Counted from the first letter of the stretch, positions 9,265 to 18,967 are shown. The stretch is 64,000 nt of DNA from JAHBNG01 sp039028975 (GCA_039028975.1 JBCCHB010000008.1:1-64000), one strand, 5' to 3'. Program-made: numbers and translations. Notes: generated by a model not told the origin, from the letters alone.

Positions 9265-12200
9265 CTTGGATTACTTCTACTTTTCCGACGGTCCGAAGAG
9301 CGGGATCGGCCTTCGCCAACGCTTTGACCATCCCTACTTCGTCTACTTTCGCTCCGGCCCTCTCCCCGATTACGTTGATTGCTTCTGCGTCGTTGTCCAC
9401 CCTCACCTTGGCGACCGTCCCGACTCGACGACCGTCGCCCAGATTGGCCCCGATTTGACTGACTCCGATTAGACTGACCTCGGTCCGATGAACCGCGATT
9501 TGAGGGATTCTGGTTCGGGCGACTTCGGTTCGGGGGTCTTTGTGCAGAGACCTCTTCTTCGGGTGGAATCAACGGGGCATGCAGGGACTGCTGATAGAAA
9601 TCATCAAGCAGCATAGCTAATAGGGCTTTCCCTTCATCTGTCTGGGTCAAATCAACTACCTGGGGTACAAAGCGCTGCATTCGCTCCGTATGGAGGTTAT
9701 CTCTTTCTCTCAGCTTGGCTTCCAGGAGCGTAGTGACCCGCTCTGACACGGTTTGCGTGACTTGCTCATCGTCCGGCAACTCTCGCTCATTCATCTCAAT
9801 GCCATACCGCTTAGCAATCCGCTCGAGCTGCATCCGCTCGGCAATATTCTCTACCAAAGAGATTGCGACACCCGTGGCACCGGCCCGAGCGGTTCGCCCC
9901 GCTCGATGGATGTATGATTCGGGATCCTCGGGCGGCTCATATTGAAAGACGTGGGAAAGCTCAGGAATATCTATGCCCCGAGCCGCAACATCTGTCGCCA
10001 CTAGAAAACGCAGATTTCCTTTTCTCACCCGACCCAATACCCGCTCTCGCTCTGCCTGGCTGAGGTCTGAACTAATCTCATCAGCATCATACCCAAAGCG
10101 TTTCAACACGACAGCCAAATAGTGAACTGTATTCTTTGTGTTGCAGAAAATGATGGCTGAGGCAGGGTTTTCAGTTTCAATGAGGCGGATTAGGCTGCGA
10201 TCCTTTTTGACTGACGGCACCATATAGTAGACGTGGTCAGCTTCGGCCACATAAACCCGATCTTTACTCAAGCTGAGAAACTCAGGATTGTGCAAAAATT
10301 CCTTGGACAGCCGCAAGACGCTTGATGGATAGGTGGCTGAAAACATGTAGGCATTGATTGGTCGATCGGGCAAATAGCTTTGCACTTCCCGCATATCTGG
10401 GTAAAAGCCCATGGAAAGCATTCGATCCGCCTCATCCATCACCAGCATTTGAAGCCTATTCAAGCGCAAGGTCCGTCGCAAGAGGTGATCCAGCACGCGA
10501 CCCGGAGTGCCGACTACAAGATGAGCACCCTGGGTTAGCGCGTCGATCTGGGGGCCGTACTTGACACCACCATAGACAGCTGCACATCGAATCCCTGTAT
10601 TGGTGAGAAGGAGCGCGGCTTCTTTGTTCACTTGTTGAGCTAATTCCCGGGTGGGAACCAAAACCAGCGCTTGGCAGCTATCTTCTTCTACATTGACTCG
10701 TTCAATAATCGGCATGAGAAACGCGCCTGTCTTGCCGCTTCCCGTCCGTGATTGGACCATGAGATCCCGCCCTGCCAACATATACGGAATTGACTGGGAT
10801 TGGACAGGCATTAAACTTGTCCATTCTGCTGTGGCAGCAGCCTTTTGTAAAAGCTCTGGCAACTCTTCCAGCGAGATAGGAGGAAGCGGTTCATCAGGAA
10901 TGACGATATCTTCTGGATGCTCTTCCTCTACAGTAGCTAAGGCCGGCTCTTGATCCGGTACTGCTTCTGATACTGCTTCTGATACTGCTTCTGATACTGC
11001 TTCTGATACTGCTTCTGATACTGCTTCTGATACTGCTTCTGGCTCTTGTCTCAGTTCTAATGTCGGCTCTTGAAGTGGCTCTGGTATTGTCTCTTGTGTC
11101 GTCTGATGTTCTTCACCGCGTGACCGTCTGCGTTCGCGCCGAGTTCGTGTGGCCCGTCTAGAGGGTCGTAAACCGCCTGGGCTCTCCATTCGTACCTCGG
11201 CTACGTCTGCGTCATCTGGGCGATCCTTTGGTTGATTCTCGGCCTGACTTTCCTGAAAACCCTCTTTATCAACATCTGACGATAGATTTATCTCTTCGAT
11301 ATCGAGAATTTCAATATCATCCGCTGGAGCGGTATCAACTTCCTGAGCAAGGAGCGTCGTCTCTGTTGTCAGGTCTGGTATGCTCAGAGCAGTATCAATG
11401 GCATCAGCGTCAATGGCAACAGCATCAATGGCATCGGTGTCAAGAGCGTCAACTGATACGTCTCTACTATCGGCTAGGTGGGATGCCGCAGATCTGGTAG
11501 GCGGCTTCTCTGGCTCTTTTTTGCCAAAGATGCCAAAAATGCGTTTTACATATTCATTCATAAATTGCCCTTCGGGGTCATAGTGATGACGGACGTGCTG
11601 AAATCGATCCCATTCTGGATAGAGGCTTTCTAGCTCCTCTGACGTGTGGGTGTGGACCTTGCCCCAATGAGGACGTCCATTAAAATTGCGAAAGATCGAT
11701 TCTGCATCGGCAAAGAAGTGCTTGTAGGGCAACTCGGCCGCCTGGTGAAGTGAGATAGTAACAGTTGGACGTTGATAGGCAGGACTGAGGAATAGTTCAT
11801 CTGCTGCTAGGGTACGATACTCAATCGGCCACTGGACATAAGGATGATGACGTTGCATCAACTGACGAAGCTCACGCAAACAGTCTGGGCCGACTTCTGC
11901 CGGAACGGCAAATTCGATCTCATTAAATCGGTTGTTGCGTTCGGATGGGAAGATGCGATAGCTGGCGTCGATCCGATCTTCGCTAATATAGCGAGCCAGT
12001 CGGCCAGTAGAATCCTTGGGGCGTTGGCTGGGTGGCACTTCTGCTAATTCGGTGGGATGAAGGGCTTTGCAGGCACAGACATCGTTCTCTGGTACCCAGA
12101 AGAACTCAAAATGGCGGGTGGCCTGAATATGTGACGAGAGCTCCTCCATGCACGCATCAAATGGCTGAATCCATGTCTGTTCATGAAGCTGATACGCGGG

Positions 12201-12743
12201 CAACACCCGCAATGTGACGCTACTCAGTACACCTAGACTACCTAAAGATAGGGCTGCCGTCTGCCACAGCCCCTTATGATCTTCTCGGCTGGATTCGAGA
12301 ATCATTCCATCCTTGGTAATAATTCTGAAGGCTTCAACTTGGGTCGAAATGCTGCCCAACGACGACCCGGTGCCGTGGGTTCCTGTAGAGATGGCACCTG
12401 CAATGGATTGCTGATCAATATCACCCATATTGATCATAGCCAACCCCGCGTCCCACAAAGGTTTACCCATTTGGTGAATCTTCGTTCCAGCGCGAACTGT
12501 TGCCAACCTTTTGTCTGTGTCGGTGTCTATGACCCCTTGATAGCGATCTAGGGAAATGAGTAGCTCATCGGTTGCGCAGATGGGGACAAATGAGTGACCA
12601 CTGCCAACCACACGAACCTGAAGATTTCGAGAAGAAGCAAGAGCCAGATACGCACAAATTTCTTCTTCACTGGTTGGCTCAACAATCCACTTCGGTGAGC
12701 ATGAGACAGAGCCAGACCAATTTTGCCATTGAGACTGCGTCAA
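9261..12743 (-). CDS. FAD-dependent sugar-lactone oxidase fused to a DEAD-box RNA helicase
   Basis: 1160 residues in one uninterrupted frame. Residues 1-410 are a D-arabinono-1,4-lactone oxidase-like flavoprotein: GSGHS with the histidine (about residue 50) that binds FAD covalently in this family, TGTHGTG, and a C-terminal YDPEGQFMNEYVKRIFG. Residues about 410-640 are an acidic, low-complexity linker with seven EAVS units. Residues about 640-1010 are a DEAD-box helicase: SRTGSGKTG (near 666), PTRELA, VMDEADRML, SATYP, and HRAGRTAR (near 950). The tail is basic, rich in Arg, Ser and Asn, as in RNA-binding extensions. The two activities have no obvious link. It may be a recent loss of the stop codon between neighbouring genes, or an assembly artefact. 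Confidence 0.88.
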   Translation of the reverse strand: MTQSQWQNWSGSVSCSPKWIVEPTSEEEICAYLALASSRNLQVRVVGSGHSFVPICATDELLISLDRYQGVIDTDTDKRLATVRAGTKIHQMGKPLWDAGLAMINMGDIDQQSIAGAISTGTHGTGSSLGSISTQVEAFRIITKDGMILESSREDHKGLWQTAALSLGSLGVLSSVTLRVLPAYQLHEQTWIQPFDACMEELSSHIQATRHFEFFWVPENDVCACKALHPTELAEVPPSQRPKDSTGRLARYISEDRIDASYRIFPSERNNRFNEIEFAVPAEVGPDCLRELRQLMQRHHPYVQWPIEYRTLAADELFLSPAYQRPTVTISLHQAAELPYKHFFADAESIFRNFNGRPHWGKVHTHTSEELESLYPEWDRFQHVRHHYDPEGQFMNEYVKRIFGIFGKKEPEKPPTRSAASHLADSRDVSVDALDTDAIDAVAIDADAIDTALSIPDLTTETTLLAQEVDTAPADDIEILDIEEINLSSDVDKEGFQESQAENQPKDRPDDADVAEVRMESPGGLRPSRRATRTRRERRRSRGEEHQTTQETIPEPLQEPTLELRQEPEAVSEAVSEAVSEAVSEAVSEAVSEAVPDQEPALATVEEEHPEDIVIPDEPLPPISLEELPELLQKAAATAEWTSLMPVQSQSIPYMLAGRDLMVQSRTGSGKTGAFLMPIIERVNVEEDSCQALVLVPTRELAQQVNKEAALLLTNTGIRCAAVYGGVKYGPQIDALTQGAHLVVGTPGRVLDHLLRRTLRLNRLQMLVMDEADRMLSMGFYPDMREVQSYLPDRPINAYMFSATYPSSVLRLSKEFLHNPEFLSLSKDRVYVAEADHVYYMVPSVKKDRSLIRLIETENPASAIIFCNTKNTVHYLAVVLKRFGYDADEISSDLSQAERERVLGRVRKGNLRFLVATDVAARGIDIPELSHVFQYEPPEDPESYIHRAGRTARAGATGVAISLVENIAERMQLERIAKRYGIEMNERELPDDEQVTQTVSERVTTLLEAKLRERDNLHTERMQRFVPQVVDLTQTDEGKALLAMLLDDFYQQSLHAPLIPPEEEVSAQRPPNRSRPNQNPSNRGSSDRGQSNRSQSNRGQSGRRSSSRDGRQGEGGQRRRSNQRNRGEGRSESRRSRDGQSVGEGRSRSSDRRKSRSNPR

Positions 12744-12893
12744 AATAAGAATTTCCTTGTCATAATTAAGGTTACACTCAGCTCAGTTTGAAAACCATGC
12801 ATTGGTTACTCTTTTGAGCTGCGGAAAAGTACCGTTTTCATACACATCTATAACACTATACCAGCAATGCCCACTCATTGACTAAACTAACCT

Positions 12894-12978
12894 TCGCCAG
12901 AAAGGTCTTGTTCCGATTTTGACCAGTCCGCTCTGGAATACTTCGAGGAGGGAGGACAGAACTTTTCTGACCATCTAT
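12894..12978. repeat. Dispersed intergenic repeat, copy 2 (inverted)
   Basis: This is the reverse-complement partner of the repeat at 6014-6095. The best-kept part is CTCTGGAATACTTCGAGG followed by AGGGAGGACAGAACTTTTCT and the ACCATCTAT end. It sits just downstream of sthA in the 253-base gap to the fusion gene. Confidence 0.75.
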
Positions 12979-12996
12979 ACAAAATAGAAAACCGAC

Positions 12997-14376
12997 CTAC
13001 CGCACTCGATTTAACCCATTCAGTGCCGCCACTCGATACGCTTCTGCCATGGTGGGATAATTGAATGTCGTGTTAATAAAGTACATGAGTGTATTTGCCT
13101 TGCCCTTTTGGGAAAGAATGGCTTGGCCAATGTGGATAATTTCTGATGCTTGAGCGCCGAAGCAGTGGATCCCAAGAATCTGGAGCGATTCCCGATGGAA
13201 GAGGAGTTTGAGCATGCCCACCGTTTGACCTGAAATTTGAGCGCGGGCTAAGTCTTTGAAGAAGGCGTGCCCCACTTCGTAGGGGATCTTTTTATCAGTC
13301 AACTCCCGCTCTGTCTGGCCAACTGAGGAGATTTCTGGTATGGTATAGATGCCCGTGGGAATCTGTTGAACCAAGCGATAATCGCACTTACCAAAGACCA
13401 CGTGCGTGGCTGCAAAGCGGCCTTGGTCGTAGGCTGCCGAGGCGAGGCTGGGAAAACCAACCACATCTCCCACTGCATAGATATGCTTTTGGGTAGACTG
13501 ATAATTTTCGTTGATGATGATATTGCCTCGAGAGTCAATTTCGATACCCAGCGCCTCTAGTCCCATGTTGTCTGAATTACCCGTTCGTCCATTGGCCCAC
13601 AGCAGGACATCGCTCTTGATCACCTTTTTGGACTGGAGGGTCAACGTGACGCCGTTGTCGCCGGCTTCTACTTTGTCTATCTCCTCATTATGGCGAATCA
13701 AGGCACCTTGCTCCCGTAGATGGTAGGCCAAGGCGTCGATAATCTCATCATCCAAAAAGGTGAGCAGCCGATCCCGGGTGTTGATGAGGTTCACCTTGAT
13801 GAAGAGGCTGCGGAAGATGGATGCATACTCACAACCTATGACCCCAGCGCCGTAAATCGTAATGGAGCGAGGTGTGTGGGCTAGCTTGAGTACGGAGTCA
13901 CTATCCACAATCCGTGGGTGAGTAAAGTCAACCTCATCGGGATGGTAGGGGCGTGCGCCGACAGCAATTACAAACGCATCTGCAGAGACACGCTGACTAC
14001 CTATCTCAGACGTGACTTCGAGAGTATGTTCATCGACAAACGCTGCTCGTCCGTGAATCACGTCCACGCCGTTGCGTATGTAGAAGCGAGAACGCATGGC
14101 CACTTGCTGGCTGATAACCGACTCTGCCCGCTGTAACATATCCTGGTAATCCATTTCAATTTGCCCAGCCAGATCCGCCAACTGCTGAACACCTTGACGG
14201 AGCGCCTTAGAGGGTATGGTCCCACGATGGGTACAACTGCCACCAACTTCTGGGAATGAATCAATAATGGCTACGTGTTTGTCTTCTTTGGCTGCCTTCA
14301 TGGCTGCACCCTCACCGCCTGGCCCGCTGCCAATGACGATGACATCGTAGTGAGAAATAGGGTCGCTCATATTCAA
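12997..14376 (-). CDS. sthA: Soluble NAD(P) transhydrogenase, Si-specific
   Basis: About 459 residues. It is a flavoprotein of the cytoplasm that moves reducing equivalents between NADPH and NAD. An N-terminal FAD site GSGPGGEGAAMKA (17-29) is followed by GGSCTHRGTIPSKALR (45-60), with a single cysteine in place of the redox disulfide of dihydrolipoamide dehydrogenases. An NAD-binding GAGVIGCEYASIF follows, and the C-terminus FNYPTMAEAYRVAALNGLNR is very close to the SthA end. The TTG at 14376 has GGAG seven bases upstream and overlaps the stop of the upstream gene. The ATG at 14370 is the alternative. Confidence 0.92.
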   Translation of the reverse strand: MNMSDPISHYDVIVIGSGPGGEGAAMKAAKEDKHVAIIDSFPEVGGSCTHRGTIPSKALRQGVQQLADLAGQIEMDYQDMLQRAESVISQQVAMRSRFYIRNGVDVIHGRAAFVDEHTLEVTSEIGSQRVSADAFVIAVGARPYHPDEVDFTHPRIVDSDSVLKLAHTPRSITIYGAGVIGCEYASIFRSLFIKVNLINTRDRLLTFLDDEIIDALAYHLREQGALIRHNEEIDKVEAGDNGVTLTLQSKKVIKSDVLLWANGRTGNSDNMGLEALGIEIDSRGNIIINENYQSTQKHIYAVGDVVGFPSLASAAYDQGRFAATHVVFGKCDYRLVQQIPTGIYTIPEISSVGQTERELTDKKIPYEVGHAFFKDLARAQISGQTVGMLKLLFHRESLQILGIHCFGAQASEIIHIGQAILSQKGKANTLMYFINTTFNYPTMAEAYRVAALNGLNRVR

Positions 14377-14876
14377 TGCGGTACTCCGTTGATTTGGCTT
14401 TCATTTATTAAAGAAAGAAGAGAGCGAATGATCGTTATGGTCTTGGGTGCATTTAAGATATGGTTGAGCATCGTTTCCATTTCACTGGAGTCATTAACCG
14501 TCAACGGTCCGTAATATTCATCTTCTAAACTTGGCTCAATTTCTTTCAAGATATCTTCATCCAGATAGAGCTTTGCAGGATATGTTGGTGTATCAAATGA
14601 GATGACAAATAGCTCATATCGGTAGTTGTCTAGCGATGGTGCCACGATCTCAAATATGTAGTAGAATTTAGGACCTGGGGTAGGTTTAATATTATTACCT
14701 GTGAGCTGACTAACTGTTTTGTTCAAATCACCCAAAGCGTTGTAATTTCGTCTACGTACTTCAGCTACTATCTTACTGTCTAGACTCTGGCTGATTTCGC
14801 CTGCATATTTATTTAATAGTGTTACAGGTGTATCTACAAGATCTTCGGTGATATCTTCAGGCCACAAATTGGACAT
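14373..14876 (-). CDS. Hypothetical protein, 167 residues
   Basis: Not recognised. It is acidic, without signal peptide or membrane helices. A predicted alpha/beta core lies around KFYYIFEIVAPSLDNYRYEL and the end is helical. The ATG at 14876 follows an AGAGGAA site at seven bases. It lies 14 bases downstream of an exo/endonuclease gene and its stop overlaps the start of sthA, so the three genes form an operon. The context does not reveal its job. Confidence 0.75.
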   Translation of the reverse strand: MSNLWPEDITEDLVDTPVTLLNKYAGEISQSLDSKIVAEVRRRNYNALGDLNKTVSQLTGNNIKPTPGPKFYYIFEIVAPSLDNYRYELFVISFDTPTYPAKLYLDEDILKEIEPSLEDEYYGPLTVNDSSEMETMLNHILNAPKTITIIRSLLSLINESQINGVPH

Positions 14877-14890
14877 ATCTCATTCCTCTT

Positions 14891-15709
14891 CTAAAACTTT
14901 AAACTTGCAAAAACCGGTAAATGGTCAGATGCGCTATTTTTATTAGGGATTCCGTTGGCATTGAGCAAAGACTCGTTCCCGATATTGGATATAATCTGAG
15001 GCTGATTGCTTGGTAAGAACTCCATCAATGGGGGCCGAACCAAAAATTGATCGAAGGTATGCCAAAAATATTCTTGAACTGATGATGATACATAATGGTA
15101 GGTTCCAGGAGTCAATTGGGTCTCATCTCCCATTAACCTCCACATCGGATTGTAGAAAAATTTGTAACTTTGGCCATCAATTGAGCGGTGAGACTTTTCA
15201 GCACGTCCCCTGCTCATCACTGCATGAAGACCAGTGGCATTAACTAAACCCGATTCAAAGGGATTCATGTTGAAGTCGCCAAGTAGAATTGTTCGATCAT
15301 GACCAACCTTTTCTTCTGCTTCCTGTACTGCACCAATGAGGTTTTGTGCCCCAAGTTGTTGATTATTCTCATCTGCATGTAATTTGCTTTGTAAATGGAC
15401 CATCACTACTAGAATATCAGGCTTGTTGGGAATATTCAAATGACGTATCGAATATCTGCTCGCATCCTTCAATGATTGTATGTACCTACGGTCAAATTTT
15501 GTGAATACTTGAATTCTGTCATATTCTTGTACAGAACTCGGTGCATAATAATACTCAGATGAACCTTTATTGAGACGTGCGAGTACTTCACCGCTTTCCA
15601 GATTGCTTTCGGCAAGTGCAATTATGTCTACATTATACTCGTGAGCTATCGATGCAATCTGCGAATACAGTGGCTTTGTGTTGATGTTCCAAAATAAAAT
15701 ATTTAACAC
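14891..15709 (-). CDS. Endonuclease/exonuclease/phosphatase family protein
   Basis: 272 residues, a metal-dependent phosphodiesterase fold that can act on DNA, RNA or phospho-lipids. Visible landmarks are the N-terminal LFWNINTKP with the Asn, the acidic LAES around residue 35, HLQSKLH, GDFNMNPFE (catalytic Asp/Asn pair) and the C-terminal SASDHLPVFA with the catalytic His. There is no signal peptide. The GTG at 15709 follows AAAGGGG at a suitable distance. It is first in the operon with the hypothetical gene and sthA. The substrate cannot be told from sequence. Confidence 0.88.
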   Translation of the reverse strand: MLNILFWNINTKPLYSQIASIAHEYNVDIIALAESNLESGEVLARLNKGSSEYYYAPSSVQEYDRIQVFTKFDRRYIQSLKDASRYSIRHLNIPNKPDILVVMVHLQSKLHADENNQQLGAQNLIGAVQEAEEKVGHDRTILLGDFNMNPFESGLVNATGLHAVMSRGRAEKSHRSIDGQSYKFFYNPMWRLMGDETQLTPGTYHYVSSSVQEYFWHTFDQFLVRPPLMEFLPSNQPQIISNIGNESLLNANGIPNKNSASDHLPVFASLKF

Positions 15710-15733
15710 TGATTACCCCTTTGAGCAGTCATT

Positions 15734-17698
15734 TCACTGTTCTTCCCATATTGTATGGTAAGCGTTAATCTGCTCAAAATAGTCGAGCAATTGTCCATAA
15801 AAGGGATGGCCACCGATGGTCGCGCTATCCCCAATCACTATCAAGCCCCGTCGGGCACGAGTTAGGGCTACATTCATGCGGCGAGTGTCGGCTAAGAAGC
15901 CGATCTGTCCATCGGAATTGGATCGGACCAAGGTGATAATGATGGCTTCTTTTTCGCGACCTTGAAAGCCATCGATGCTGCCAACCTCAACACCTGCTTC
16001 TACCTCGTTACCCAGTGCCTCGCGTAGATGACGGACTTGAGCCGAGTAAGGAGCGATAATGGCCATGTCCAGAGGCGAGAGACCCGCCTCCAAGAGCTGG
16101 GTTACTTTACGCTGTACCAGCAATGCCTCTTGCGGGTTGAAGCGGCTTTCCCCATCCGGCTCTTCTTCCTCGCTGTAGTCTGCACCAGCCGTGTCAATAA
16201 AGTGGACGGGCGAGGCGGTCAGAGCGGTTTCTGTCACATTCGGCACATCACACAGGAGATGATCCTTAACGCTATCATCTGCCAATAGGGTACTATGATA
16301 GAAGGCCGCTGACGAAAAATTCATAATCTCCTTATGCATCCGATACTGCACCGTTAATTGCCTTGCAATCCCTACTGCTTCGCTTCCTCCACCTTTGTTT
16401 TCTGCTTCTTCATTCATCAACCGCTCCAACAGGCTGATCCCCAGCCCCTGCCGAGTCGCTTCCTGGGAGACAACCGTCGGTGGTAACTGACAATGATCGC
16501 CCGCCAGCACGACCCGTTGACTGCGCAATAGGGGAATCCAGCAGCCCGGCTCTACACTTTGTCCCGCTTCATCGATCACGCAGAGATCAAATGTGCGTAG
16601 GCCAAGTAACCTCTCATCCACACCAGTAGTGGTTGCACAGATGACCTTGGCCCCGTCAAGAACTCGCTCTACTAGCTGTCTCTCCATACGACGAGCATCA
16701 GTAAGCATGGCTTTGGCTTCGTCGCGCATGGCTTTGCGCTGACCAGGGGCAGGTTTGGCCCGGGTATAGCGACCTGCTTGATTGCGTAAGGCAATGGCAT
16801 CCTTGGTCAGCTTGCGTATCACCTTCATATCTGGGTGATCATCCACTAGAACTTCTAAGGTCTGCTCCCTCAGCCTAGGCAGTACCCGGGCCGGATGACC
16901 GATACGCACAACCGAAGAATCATTAGCGAACTCGGGTGCTGCCAACAAGCGCTCGAAGATGTTGTCCACGGCCAAATTGCTTGGTGCACAGGCCAGTACC
17001 TGTTCCCCTCTGGCTACAGCCTGACCAATCAGTTCAACGACTGCTGTGGTCTTTCCCGTTCCTGGTGGGCCATGGATGATGGCTACATCTTGGGCATCTA
17101 ATGCATTTTGGATGGCGTCCAGTTGTGGCGGATTTAGAGAGAGGTTTAAGGTTGGTACGGAGTTGGTTTGAGTGAATAGTGGCTCTGCATGACCTAATAA
17201 AATGTCACGCAACTCAGAAAGCCGATTTTCTTTGGCAGAGTCCACTTTTGTTAACGCCTCTTGCATCCGACGACGGGAAATCTCGTCCGGTGCTAGATCG
17301 AGACGTAAGGAGGCTTCTCCATCCAAGTCCTCAGGCCAGTGGTCAAAGGCCACTTCGATACTTCCACGACGCAAGCGGCTAACCACACCACGCCAGTGGG
17401 CGTCGGCTTGGCTATCTTCGCTGCTCAGTTGTACAGGCGACCCCACCCGTAATCGAGTCCAAGGTAGCGGCTCCTGAGGATTTCGTTTGCCTAGGGTCAG
17501 TAGTAAGCGCCCACCCAAGCCACCAGTCTCATCCCGAATGGCTAAGCGGATGAGGCTGTCCCCCCTGGCTTCAGCCGTAACCGGTGAGGCGCTGGCCAAA
17601 TCCTGCTGTAACTTTTCTGCTTCCGCTAACGATTCGAGCTGAAGCAGACGTGCCAATTTACCCAAATGTTCATGTTGGAAGGAGTGGGAAATACTCAT
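15734..17698 (-). CDS. SF1B DNA/RNA helicase (IGHMBP2/UPF1-like)
   Basis: 654 residues. An N-terminal beta-barrel-like region (1-190) carries the accessory domain of IGHMBP2-type helicases. The motor has motif I HGPPGTGKTT, motif II VIDEAGQS, motif III AGDHCQLPP, motif IV QYRMHKEIM, motif V SIDGFQGREKE and motif VI NVALTRARRGL. These place it in superfamily 1B, unwinding 5'-3'. The gene is separate from the next one downstream by 24 bases and may be co-transcribed with the nuclease. The ATG at 17698 has only a weak ribosome-binding site. Confidence 0.92.
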   Translation of the reverse strand: MSISHSFQHEHLGKLARLLQLESLAEAEKLQQDLASASPVTAEARGDSLIRLAIRDETGGLGGRLLLTLGKRNPQEPLPWTRLRVGSPVQLSSEDSQADAHWRGVVSRLRRGSIEVAFDHWPEDLDGEASLRLDLAPDEISRRRMQEALTKVDSAKENRLSELRDILLGHAEPLFTQTNSVPTLNLSLNPPQLDAIQNALDAQDVAIIHGPPGTGKTTAVVELIGQAVARGEQVLACAPSNLAVDNIFERLLAAPEFANDSSVVRIGHPARVLPRLREQTLEVLVDDHPDMKVIRKLTKDAIALRNQAGRYTRAKPAPGQRKAMRDEAKAMLTDARRMERQLVERVLDGAKVICATTTGVDERLLGLRTFDLCVIDEAGQSVEPGCWIPLLRSQRVVLAGDHCQLPPTVVSQEATRQGLGISLLERLMNEEAENKGGGSEAVGIARQLTVQYRMHKEIMNFSSAAFYHSTLLADDSVKDHLLCDVPNVTETALTASPVHFIDTAGADYSEEEEPDGESRFNPQEALLVQRKVTQLLEAGLSPLDMAIIAPYSAQVRHLREALGNEVEAGVEVGSIDGFQGREKEAIIITLVRSNSDGQIGFLADTRRMNVALTRARRGLIVIGDSATIGGHPFYGQLLDYFEQINAYHTIWEEQ

Positions 17699-18171
17699 AG
17701 GATCAATTTATCGTCTTCTATAGCCAGAAGCTGCTGCCGCATAATCTCCGGAAGGGCGCATTGTCTTCTTTCGTGTAGTCGTAAGAAGTAATGATGCAGT
17801 TTCCATAAGTAGCCACTTTCTCATCCTGATAGCTAGCAATGGACATCTCCATATCAAAACGGTCGAGTTGTAGATTGGTAGATAGTATACCACCAGTTGG
17901 CAACCTCGTAATAAGCGCGACGAAGGGACTTAGGCAACCGCACCCTCCTATCCACTGTGGATCCGGGTGCCTAATCGGTTTCTGCTAAAGTAGACTTGCT
18001 GAAGCAGGTTGAGGAAGCGCCGACGAATGATGCATTATTTGAAAGACGAGATCAAACGAATTTTAATCAATTTGTCGAGCTAGTGTATTCATATTCGTCG
18101 TAATTATGAAAGCGGTAAACAGAGCACAGCAATTACTATTCGAATCTGTATATGAATAAAAGGAGACTCAA
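17699..18171. other. Intergenic stretch, one hairpin, no convincing gene
   Basis: 473 bases between divergent genes. Short minus-strand frames next to the helicase start (17708-17903) carry no recognisable domain and no good ribosome-binding site. A hairpin lies at 17930-17974: TTAGGCA and CACCC pair with GGGTGCCTAA with a four-base bulge, around an inner ATCC/GGAT stem. The YciI gene promoter must lie in the right-hand part. Confidence 0.4.
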
Positions 18172-18528
18172 ATGAAATATGCACTGTTGATCTACTCCAA
18201 TGAAGCAGAAGATGCCAAGATGACCGAATCGGAACAGCAGGTTGACATGAACGAATACATTGCCCTTGATAACGAAATTAACGCAGCAGGCAAACTTGCA
18301 GGAGGCGAAGCACTGATGCCAACCTCTATGGCAACTACCGTGCGCGTGAAAAACGGTAAAACCCTCACCACCGATGGTCCATTTGCCGAAACCAAAGAGC
18401 AACTCGGAGGTTTTTATGTTGTCGACTGTAGCGATCTGGACGAGGCCATTGGCTACGCCGCCAAGGTCCCTGCGTCTAAGCACGGATCGGTTGAAGTTCG
18501 CCCGCTGATGGAAATTCCACAAGAGTGA
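18172..18528 (+). CDS. YciI-like DGPF domain protein
   Basis: 118 residues, a small cytosolic protein of the YCII-related (DGPF) family. It shows the N-terminal MKYALLIYSNEA strand, the family signature TDGPFAETKEQLGG and the C-terminal GSVEVRPLMEI. Such proteins are often encoded beside ECF sigma factors, and the fold is ferredoxin-like with a conserved His/Asp pair in true YciI. Here no sigma factor gene is adjacent. The ATG follows AAAGGAGA at five to six bases. No enzymatic role is assigned. Confidence 0.9.
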   Translation: MKYALLIYSNEAEDAKMTESEQQVDMNEYIALDNEINAAGKLAGGEALMPTSMATTVRVKNGKTLTTDGPFAETKEQLGGFYVVDCSDLDEAIGYAAKVPASKHGSVEVRPLMEIPQE

Positions 18529-18560
18529 CAAGATATCGAATCTTATTCACTATAAGGAAT

Positions 18561-18628
18561 AATCAGTAGATCGCAATGTCACTCTGAGGAACCGAAGAAT
18601 CTCTCACTAGCATTGCGATCTACTGATT
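18561..18628. repeat. Perfect 18-bp inverted repeat downstream of the YciI gene
   Basis: AATCAGTAGATCGCAATG (18561-18578) is exactly repeated in inverted orientation at 18611-18628, with a 32-base spacer holding CTGAGGAACCGAAGAATCTC. This looks like a mobile palindromic repeat (REP/MITE type) more than a terminator, because the loop is long and no T run follows. Confidence 0.75.
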
Positions 18629-18967
18629 ATATAGCGTAGCTTTTGTTGACTGTCATTCAACGTTTGCAACCGTTTGAATGACAGGTCAACCTGACTGCCC
18701 CCACAGCTGCGGCAACCAGCAGATCACGCAACGCTCAGCCCACTCATCGCCCACGACTTTGTCGATGCGGCTGAATCGGGTTGAGCGTTGCAGTCCGATT
18801 CCGGCGAAGATGAGCAATGCAAATAGCTGGAGCCAACCTTATAACTTTGAAATCAGAGTAACTTATGGCGAACTGAAGCGTCAACATAGTGTAGGAGCTT
18901 AATATGTATACATAGCAGTGAGTAGTTCAAAACTGCATGGAAATAGCCAATAGTAAGGAAATGACCC
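18629..18967. other. Non-coding stretch with two more hairpins
   Basis: Hairpin A (18645-18690) pairs GTTGAC plus TGTCATTCAA with TTGAATGACA plus GTCAAC with one bulged base. Hairpin B pairs GCAACGCTCAGCCC (18728-18741) with GGGTTGAGCGTTGC (18778-18791), 13 of 14. Plus-strand frames here have no recognisable product. Three strong palindromes within 250 bases suggest repeat insertion. Confidence 0.55.

Noticed and set aside
10960..11040. Twelve-base repeats in the oxidase-helicase gene considered as CRISPR-like
   Set aside because: The units are directly adjacent without spacers and keep the reading frame (EAVS), so they are a coding tandem repeat.
17708..17903. Overlapping short minus-strand frames in front of the SF1B helicase gene
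   Set aside because: Three different frames are open over the same stretch and none shows a domain or good start site. It may be old gene debris but cannot be supported.
18678..18902. A 74-codon plus-strand frame before the CAP-domain gene
   Set aside because: It runs through a hairpin and has no start signal; it is probably chance.
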